Shown: piece after piece, positions 1-5,341 of the stretch
How the letters are laid out: every line of letters starts with the position of its first letter
How positions within the stretch are numbered: the stretch's first letter is position 1
Notes under the pieces: generated by a model
Told to the model about the DNA's origin: nothing
The model's database searches: none
The model's input: only the letters and a program-made list of their open reading frames with translations
NCBI GenBank assembly: GCA_003978875.1
Contig: QNXQ01000180.1
Span: 1 to 13,176 of the forward strand
Source: Aquifex sp.
GTDB taxonomy: Bacteria; Aquificota; Aquificia; Aquificales; Aquificaceae
DNA: 13,176 bases
Direction of reading: 5' to 3'
Made by a program: the position numbers and the translations under genes

Positions 1-97
1 AAATTTTATTTGTTTGCTTGTTTACCTCTCCGCTTTAGGTGTCGCTTCCTTTATTTCCACTTAATTTCTCACCCAGCGTATATTAGAATTATATTTT

Positions 98-595
98 ATG
101 CTTATGATGGCGAAATTTAGGCATTTATTCTACATAGTGATTTTTACCCTGCTGTTTGCATGCTCTTCGGAAAATAAGAATGAAACCGTAAAGGAAACTT
201 CTAAATCTATAATTCCCAAACAGAAATATGCACTCTTGATAGTTGAAAGCAAAAGCTGTATATACTGTGCTCAGTTAAAAAAAGATTTAAAGACTGAAGA
301 AATTCTGAAGAAAGCTCTGGAAGGAATGGATTTATACACTTTACTTTACGAGAGCTACACTCCGGTTAAAACAAATATAGGTGGAAAACTCGTTGAGCTT
401 CCGGAAAAGGACTTGGCAAGAAAATTAAATGCAACCTCTTTCCCTAATTTAATCTTTTACGATAAGAACGGAAATATTATTCTGCAGATACCCGGATATT
501 TACCGCCGAAGGAGTTTGTATGCGTTATTAACTACGTTAAGAATGAAAAATTTAAGGAAATAAAGTTGCAGGATTATATGAAGAAATGCGTATAG
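98..595 (+). CDS. Thioredoxin-fold lipoprotein (SoxW-like)
   Basis: A 165-residue thiol-redox protein, probably anchored on the periplasmic face of a membrane. Residues 7-21 are hydrophobic and end in a lipobox (LFAC), making C22 the likely lipidated cysteine. The thioredoxin fold follows, with a CIYC active site at 54-57 and the cis-proline loop TSFP at 113-116. The segment FYDKNGN and then IPGYLPP resembles SoxW-type and other periplasmic thioredoxins. An extra cysteine lies at 164, next to last. The role is inferred to be disulfide reduction or isomerisation of exported proteins; the substrate is unknown. Three ATGs (98, 104, 107) lie close together and none has a clear Shine-Dalgarno, so the exact start is uncertain. 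A TAGAAT hexamer at 84-89 could be a -10 box for a nearly leaderless transcript, but this is weak. The gene overlaps gph by 10 nt. Positions 1-97 show no supported gene. Confidence 0.85.
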   Translation: MLMMAKFRHLFYIVIFTLLFACSSENKNETVKETSKSIIPKQKYALLIVESKSCIYCAQLKKDLKTEEILKKALEGMDLYTLLYESYTPVKTNIGGKLVELPEKDLARKLNATSFPNLIFYDKNGNIILQIPGYLPPKEFVCVINYVKNEKFKEIKLQDYMKKCV

Positions 596-1212
596 AAGCT
601 ATTTTATTCGACCTTGATGGAACTCTTATAGATTCAGCCGAAGATATAGGGCTTGCTCTTAGAAAAACTTTAAAAGAAATAGGCTTAGAAGAGTATTATC
701 CGCGGAATATTCGCAACTACATAGGCGGAGGTGTTAAAGCTCTTCTTGAAAGGACTTTAGGAGATAAGTTTAAGGAAGAGTATGTAGAGCTTTTCCGAAA
801 ATTCTATTTGGAAAACCCTGTGGTTTATACCAGACCGTATGAGGGTATTCCCGAAATTCTAAGTGATTTGAAAAATAAAGGCTACAGATTGGCTGTTGTC
901 TCAAATAAACTTGAGGAACTATCACGGGAAATTCTGAAGAGAATTGGTTTGATAGACTACTTTGATTTTATCGCCGGAGGAGATACTTTTCCTGAAAAAA
1001 AACCCTCTTCCGTGCCTATACTGAAGACATTGGAGATAATGGGAGTAGAACCGAGTTCTTCTCTTATAGTCGGTGATACCGAAGCGGATATAGTTGCAGG
1101 CAAAGAAGCAGGAATAAAAACCGCCCTTGCAAAGTGGGGTTATGTAAAACTGAATTCTGTAAAGCCTGATTTTATATTAAATCTCCCGAGGGATTTAGTG
1201 AAAATCTTATAG
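586..1212 (+). CDS. gph: Phosphoglycolate phosphatase-like HAD hydrolase
   Basis: A cytoplasmic HAD-superfamily phosphatase of 208 residues, close to the usual 210-230 for Gph. All four HAD motifs are visible. Motif I is FDLDGTL with nucleophile D9 and D11. Motif II is VVSN (S106). The motif III lysine is K138 or K139 in PEKKPS. Motif IV is GDTEAD with D164 and D168. The small cap between residues 16 and 85 fits the Gph subfamily. The expected reaction is hydrolysis of 2-phosphoglycolate to glycolate; pyrophosphatase PpaX or another small phosphatase cannot be excluded from sequence alone. The ATG lies inside the last codons of the thioredoxin-like gene and has no good SD of its own, which suggests translational coupling. 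The stop codon lies inside the 3' end of rsmH on the other strand. Confidence 0.88.
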   Translation: MRIEAILFDLDGTLIDSAEDIGLALRKTLKEIGLEEYYPRNIRNYIGGGVKALLERTLGDKFKEEYVELFRKFYLENPVVYTRPYEGIPEILSDLKNKGYRLAVVSNKLEELSREILKRIGLIDYFDFIAGGDTFPEKKPSSVPILKTLEIMGVEPSSSLIVGDTEADIVAGKEAGIKTALAKWGYVKLNSVKPDFILNLPRDLVKIL

Positions 1213-2091
1213 TTTTTCTGCAGCTCTTAATTTAGCACTTCTGGAAGCTGGATTCTCTTTTAATTCCTCGAGAGACGGAGTTATAGGTTTCTTGGTAAGA
1301 ATTCTAAGGATACCTTGATTTTCTCTCTCTTTCATAAAGTTTTTAACTATTCTATCTTCCAGAGAGTGAAAACTTATAACGACGAGTCTGCCTTTTGGGG
1401 CTAAAAACTCCTGAGTTTTTTCAAGAGCTTCTTTTAAAGACTCCAATTCCTTGTTTACCTCAATCCTTATTGCTTGGAAAGTCCTGGTAGCCGGATGTAT
1501 TCTACCGTGTTTATAATACTCGGGAACTACCGAGAGGATTATATCTACAAGTTCTCCTGTGGTTTCTATAGGTTTCTTTTTTCTCCTTTGAACTATCGCT
1601 TTAGCTATCTTGACGGCGAATTTCTCTTCTCCAAATTCCTTGAGAATTCTAATTAGTTCCTTTTCCGGGTAATTATTCACTACTTTATAAGCGGTAAGAG
1701 TTTGCTCGGGATCCATACGCATATCGAGAGGAGCATCTATCTGAAATGAGAACCCTCTTTCTCCTTTTATCTGGAAGGTGGAAACTCCTAAGTCAAATAA
1801 AAAACCGTCAACTTCCTCTATTCCTTCTTCTTGAAGAACCAAATCAAGATTCCTGAAATCTGCCTTGTAGATGCTTATCCTACCTTCAAACTCCTTTAAG
1901 TTCTCCTTAGCTATTTCTATAGCATCGTCGTCCTTATCTATTCCTATGAGGTATATATCCTTTCGCCTTTTGAGTATTTCCTTGGCATGTCCTCCTCCGC
2001 CCAGAGTGCAGTCAACGTAAATTTTTCCCCCATTGGATGTAAGAAGTTCAACACTTTCCTTAAGAAGGACAGGTTTATGAACTACTTTCAT
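1207..2091 (-). CDS. rsmH: 16S rRNA (cytosine1402-N4)-methyltransferase RsmH
   Basis: RsmH (formerly MraW) uses S-adenosylmethionine to methylate N4 of C1402 in the decoding centre of 16S rRNA. The protein has 294 residues, slightly shorter than the E. coli enzyme. Family blocks are all present: the SAM-binding loop DCTLGGGGHA (27-36), the acidic residue D52 after the second strand, FDLGVSTFQ (99-107), MRMDP (124-128), HPATRTFQAIRIEVN (199-213), ISFHSLEDRIVK (239-250) and the C-terminal NPASRSAKLRAAEK (280-293). In many bacteria this gene heads the division and cell-wall cluster with ftsL and ftsI. Here it is instead the last gene of a mixed minus-strand unit, 12 nt after the pseudo-receiver gene. 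No convincing SD precedes the ATG. Confidence 0.96.
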   Translation of the reverse strand: MKVVHKPVLLKESVELLTSNGGKIYVDCTLGGGGHAKEILKRRKDIYLIGIDKDDDAIEIAKENLKEFEGRISIYKADFRNLDLVLQEEGIEEVDGFLFDLGVSTFQIKGERGFSFQIDAPLDMRMDPEQTLTAYKVVNNYPEKELIRILKEFGEEKFAVKIAKAIVQRRKKKPIETTGELVDIILSVVPEYYKHGRIHPATRTFQAIRIEVNKELESLKEALEKTQEFLAPKGRLVVISFHSLEDRIVKNFMKERENQGILRILTKKPITPSLEELKENPASRSAKLRAAEKL

Positions 2092-2103
2092 AAAGACTTA
2101 AAA

Positions 2104-3381
2104 CTATTCGAGGAGTTCAGAAATTTTTCTTTCTACAATTTTCCTCGTTTCCTCTCTTATTATGTCGGCAAGTTTTAGTTCCAATAAATACCTTTCTATT
2201 TCTTCACGGATTACCGATTCAACGACATCCTTTATATAATCTCTCGCTTCCAGTCTTATTTCTTCCCTAAGTCCCTGCAGTTCCTTTGAAATGGCTTCTA
2301 CAACAATCATCTTTACAAATTTTTCGTCTGTAAGCTTTTCGGAAATACTTTCCACAATAGGTTTTATATCTTCCCTCGGAGTAGAAATCAGTTGTTCGGG
2401 ATCTACTTCCTTTACAGTACTCTCTTTTGTTAAATGCTCATCCTTTTTCTTTTCTTCAGTAGATTCCAGGGCAAGTTCTTCTATCGGAGACAGTGTTTCT
2501 TCAAGTAAAGATTTCTCCTCAGATTTTGAAGGTATTTCAGGTATAGTTTCTTTGGGCTGCTGTGTCTCTTTAACTTTACTTACAACCTGCTGGGCAAGTC
2601 TGTCTATTTCGTCGCCTATAAGGTCTATGGGTGCATCTCTGTTTATAACAGCCTTGAAAGGGAGGTTTATCCTTTCAACATCTATAGGGAATAATTCATC
2701 GAGGAGTATAAGGAAGGCTTTTTCTCTTATTTCTGGTATTTCCGATAGTTCTATTAAATTCTTTTCCGCTATGGAACCCGATATAGCATCGTAGACTATG
2801 ATATCAACCTCAGCACCTTTTTCTTTTACAGCTTTCATATTTTTAACAACTTGAACTCTGTATTTACCGCTTAAAGCGTTTTCAAGACTATCCGTAAGTT
2901 TCTTATCAAAACTTACAATGAGTACTAAAGGATTATTCCCATTTTCCGCTTCTCTGGATATTTGATAAGTTTCCTTTACATAGGATTCATGAACATTTTG
3001 GGTTTCCTGAATAAAATCGATAATTTCTTGTTTACTTTCTGAAGTATTTTCTTCGAGGGCTTTATTAACTATTTCCTGAGGTGCAGCATCGCGTGATATG
3101 AGAACCTTATTAGGTGGATATATGTTATTCGTATCTATTGGAAATAATTCATCGTAAAGTATTACGTACTTTTGATTTTTAAATTTCTTTTGGTACAGTT
3201 GATTTATTTCCTCTTCGGAGATTGCTCCGGAAATAGCGTCAAATATTATCACATCAACATCGGGAGGAGAGAGAGTAAGAGCCTCTTCTGCGTTTTTTGC
3301 GGTAAATACGTCATGTTCCGTAAGCAGAGATTCTAAGCTATCTACAAGATTCTTATCGAAGGAAACAATTAAGATTTTCAT
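2104..3381 (-). CDS. Tandem pseudo-receiver protein with C-terminal helical tail
   Basis: A 425-residue protein that I do not recognise as a named family. It contains two copies of a receiver-like domain, about residues 1-110 and 151-263, offset by 150 residues. Matching blocks are LIVSFDK (4-10 and 154-160), FDAISGAI / YDAISGSI (47-54 and 197-204), DELFPID (77-83 and 228-234) and SRDA / NRDA (96-99 and 247-250). The alternating strand and helix pattern and the strand-ending D48 and D198 suggest CheY-like folds. The usual acidic pair is reduced to one Asp, the Thr/Ser switch is missing, and the conserved Lys site reads SRD or NRD. Phosphorylation is therefore doubtful. Residues 264-340 are a charged linker rich in Glu, Lys, Ser and Pro. 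Residues 342-425 are predicted long charged helices, possibly a coiled coil for oligomerisation. No DNA-binding or enzymatic output domain is seen. The start is well supported by AGGAGGG upstream. Confidence 0.8.
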   Translation of the reverse strand: MKILIVSFDKNLVDSLESLLTEHDVFTAKNAEEALTLSPPDVDVIIFDAISGAISEEEINQLYQKKFKNQKYVILYDELFPIDTNNIYPPNKVLISRDAAPQEIVNKALEENTSESKQEIIDFIQETQNVHESYVKETYQISREAENGNNPLVLIVSFDKKLTDSLENALSGKYRVQVVKNMKAVKEKGAEVDIIVYDAISGSIAEKNLIELSEIPEIREKAFLILLDELFPIDVERINLPFKAVINRDAPIDLIGDEIDRLAQQVVSKVKETQQPKETIPEIPSKSEEKSLLEETLSPIEELALESTEEKKKDEHLTKESTVKEVDPEQLISTPREDIKPIVESISEKLTDEKFVKMIVVEAISKELQGLREEIRLEARDYIKDVVESVIREEIERYLLELKLADIIREETRKIVERKISELLE

Positions 3382-3388
3382 CAGTTCT

Positions 3389-3395
3389 CCCTCCT
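3389..3395 (-). promoter_or_regulatory. Ribosome binding site of the pseudo-receiver gene
   Basis: AGGAGGG on the minus strand lies 7 nt before the ATG at 3381. It overlaps the TAG stop (3394-3396) of the upstream membrane-protein gene, so the two genes are probably translated in a coupled way. Confidence 0.8.
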
Positions 3396-4002
3396 ATTTA
3401 TTTTCTAACCTCTCTATGGTTTCATCAAGTAGGGTTCTCGCTTTGTTTATGCTTTCCTCCTTCAGGATTTTCTCGGTATGCAAAAGAACTTTTATAGCCT
3501 TAAGGGATTTTAGTATTTCTTCTTTACTAAATCTATCTGAAAATTGCCTTGCCTGTTTTATAACTCTTACTTCTCTGAATTCACTAATCGTAAGGTAGAA
3601 GAAGCTTATGTAAATAATAAATATAAAACTAAGCATACCTCCGAATATTGGATTGGCAGCTAAGAAAATCAGAAAATCGTCAACACTTGCCCTCTTTACG
3701 TAGACTTCAACAGATAAATCTCCTATTTTTTTTACCGTTACTTCGAACTTTGAAAAATCTATAGGCTTAATCGCATTGGCACTCATATACATTTCCTTTC
3801 CCTTTATAACTTTGAAAACCATGAGTTCGGAGTGAGGAAGGAGTACAACTTTTTTTTCCGGGAGTGCCATAAAGATGGTTGCCATATTTTCGGCTATTTT
3901 TCTATCCCTTTCGGTAATAAACGCAGAGTATGATACGTAGAAAGAAGCAATTGTGAAGAAGACTAGGAATAACCATATGCCGAGAAAAATAAGTCTTTTC
4001 AT
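3394..4002 (-). CDS. Two-helix inner-membrane protein, unknown function
   Basis: A 202-residue protein of unrecognised family. Residues 4-28 form a hydrophobic helix. About 80 residues (29-109) then form a probable extracytoplasmic domain. A second helix follows at about 110-139 and a charged helical cytoplasmic tail at 140-202. This is the layout of a small sensor or scaffold without any kinase, HAMP or enzyme domain that I can see. The reading frame extends upstream to 4068, but that part lies inside tldE. The start at 4002 is preferred because GGAGG sits 6 nt before it; the ATG at 4005 would have only a 3-nt spacer. The start shares one base with the TldE stop (TGATG), implying translational coupling. 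The pseudo-receiver gene follows after 12 nt, so the two may work together; that is inference from position only. Confidence 0.75.
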   Translation of the reverse strand: MKRLIFLGIWLFLVFFTIASFYVSYSAFITERDRKIAENMATIFMALPEKKVVLLPHSELMVFKVIKGKEMYMSANAIKPIDFSKFEVTVKKIGDLSVEVYVKRASVDDFLIFLAANPIFGGMLSFIFIIYISFFYLTISEFREVRVIKQARQFSDRFSKEEILKSLKAIKVLLHTEKILKEESINKARTLLDETIERLENK

Positions 4003-5326
4003 CATCCCCCTCCGAGTGTAAGCTTCTTTACAAGGACTGAAGGAGAACCTACGTTTCCGTAAAAGCACAAATCATTTCCGACTTCTTCAACACTGCTGAG
4101 CAGTTCCAGAATATTTCCGGCTACGGTAATCCCACGTACGGTTTTCTCTCTTTTCCCTTTTCTGTAAAGAACTCCCGAGCAACCTAGGGAAAAATCTCCC
4201 GAGATAGTATCAACCGTGTGAAGCCCCATAACTTCCAGGATTAAGAAAACTTCATCGTAGTAGCTGATAAGTTCTTCCAGAGAAAATTTCCCAGCTTCAA
4301 GGTAAAAGTTCGTTATTCCGGAAGAGGGAAGTTCCTTATAACTTCCCCTTACTGAGTTTCCCGTCGGCTTTTCCCCGGATTTTATTGCGGTATACAGACT
4401 ATGTAGAAATCCCTTAAATACTCCATTTCTATTAAAAACTTTTTTTGGCTAGGAATTCCTTCAGCGTCGTATGGAACTGTCATTAGTCCCTCATTGAGAG
4501 TTCCATCATCCAAAAGATTTATTTTGCTACTTGCTATTTTTTGATTAACTTTATCCTTGAGAAGTGTTTTTCCTTTTATATAGTAATCACCCAAAAATAT
4601 AGGGCTGAAAGCCTCTAAAAGCATTGCAAAGCTTTCTCTGAAGAATACCACCGGTATGCTTTTTGTTTCAAAAGGCAAAGGGTAAAGTAAATTCACGGTT
4701 TTGAATACAGCGTCTTTTACCATGTTCTTCCAGTCTAAATTTTTCAATCTTCTTGCACCCCTATATTCCCAAGATATGGCACTATCTCCTTTATCTGTTG
4801 CCAGTGTTGCTATCATAGAAGAAAAGGATGTTCCCTTATATTCGAACTCCACACCGTAGGAATTTTTACTCCAAATCTCGAATTCTACTTCTGTTAACGT
4901 TGCCTTCCTTACTCCTTTTATTCTGTTGTCCAGTTCCTTTGCGAATTTTTCCATCCTTATGGAGATATCAATTTTTTCTTCAAGAGGTATAGATAAACCT
5001 TCCCTGTCGTATATGGATACCGTCTTGGAAGGAAGTAATTCTTTGATAAACTCATTTCCTTCGTCAGCTTCCTGGATTTCACACATTTCCATGGCTTTTT
5101 CGACCGTATCTTTTATTTCTTCTTCTCCGAGAAAGGAAGAATAGGCAAAACCCAATTTTTTATCTTTTAAAACTCTTATTCCTACGCCTTGTTCTTCGGA
5201 AGAGGATATATTTTCAACGGCTTCGTTAGATACTTCTATCTTTAATTTCTTCCTTCTTTCGAAGAAAATTTCGTACTCAAAACCTGGCTTTATGTATTTC
5301 TTCACAAGATTTTCTATATTTTCCAT
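4002..5326 (-). CDS. tldE: TldE/PmbA family protein, split by a -1 frame change
   Basis: TldE (PmbA) is the partner of TldD in a cytoplasmic protease complex that processes modified peptides and antitoxins such as microcin B17 and CcdA in E. coli. The HExxxH metal motif of TldD is absent here, as expected for TldE. Frame 0 runs from the ATG at 5326 for 314 codons and stops at 4382. It holds the N-terminal domain and the middle region (LLEAFSPIFLGDYYIKGK at about 236-253; DAEGIPSQ at 287-294). The family's C-terminal blocks occur only in the -1 frame: NGVFKGFLHSLYTA, then GEKPTGNS, GLHTVDTISGDFSLG and GITVAGNILELL, ending at 4002. Joined, they give 441 residues, against about 450 in E. coli. 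The junction is an A7 run at 4440-4446. The -1 frame has no stop from that run to 4002. Disruption by mutation or sequencing error is possible, but both parts look well conserved. The gene lies 15 nt after secA. Confidence 0.85.
4009..4013 (-). promoter_or_regulatory. Ribosome binding site deciding the membrane-protein start
   Basis: GGAGG (minus strand) precedes two consecutive ATGs, 3 nt from the first (4005) and 6 nt from the second (4002). The second is the more favourable start. The site lies within the last codons of the -1-frame end of tldE. Confidence 0.7.
4404..4456 (-). promoter_or_regulatory. Candidate -1 frameshift / slippage signal in tldE
   Basis: On the minus strand the elements come in this order. 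A coding GAAGGA has the end of its GGA 10 nt before the A run. The A7G run (4439-4446) contains A_AAA_AAG in the zero frame (codons 294-296). A 7-nt spacer follows. Then comes a potential 7-bp stem, TAGAAAT (4425-4431) with ATTTCTA (4404-4410), around a 14-nt loop. A_AAA_AAG is the classic bacterial -1 heptamer, used in dnaX. Alternatively, adding one A to the transcript at the A7 run would join the frames. The stem is AT-rich and may be weak at high temperature, and the GAAGGA encodes conserved Glu-Gly, so both flanking elements could be chance. Confidence 0.5.
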
Positions 5327-5341
5327 AAGTAGAATTTTAGC

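Noticed and set aside
84..89. TAGAAT as a -10 box for the first gene, with TTAATT (61-66) as -35
   Set aside because: The -35 match is poor and such AT-rich hexamers are frequent in this DNA.
2291..2794. Long plus-strand open frame opposite the pseudo-receiver gene
   Set aside because: Its product is a Ser-rich, low-complexity shadow of the Glu/Lys-rich minus-strand gene, without an SD or family motifs.
4003..4068. Longer N-terminus for the membrane protein (start at 4068)
   Set aside because: The added residues are basic and shadow the tldE coding sequence. The hydrophobic helix begins right after the ATG at 4002, which has the better-spaced GGAGG.
4002..4229. A separate small gene of 75 codons upstream of the membrane-protein gene
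   Set aside because: Its sequence is the TldE C-terminal domain, and the same frame is open back to the A7 run. The Met at its beginning is the conserved Met in the ...VMGLHT block, with no SD.
4382..4446. The C-terminal residues FLIEMEYLRDFY in the zero frame as the true TldE sequence, with the shift near 4400
   Set aside because: Both frames look vaguely family-like here, but the -1 frame (NGVFKGFLHSLYTA) agrees better and begins at a homopolymer slippery site, which explains the shift. An alignment would settle this.
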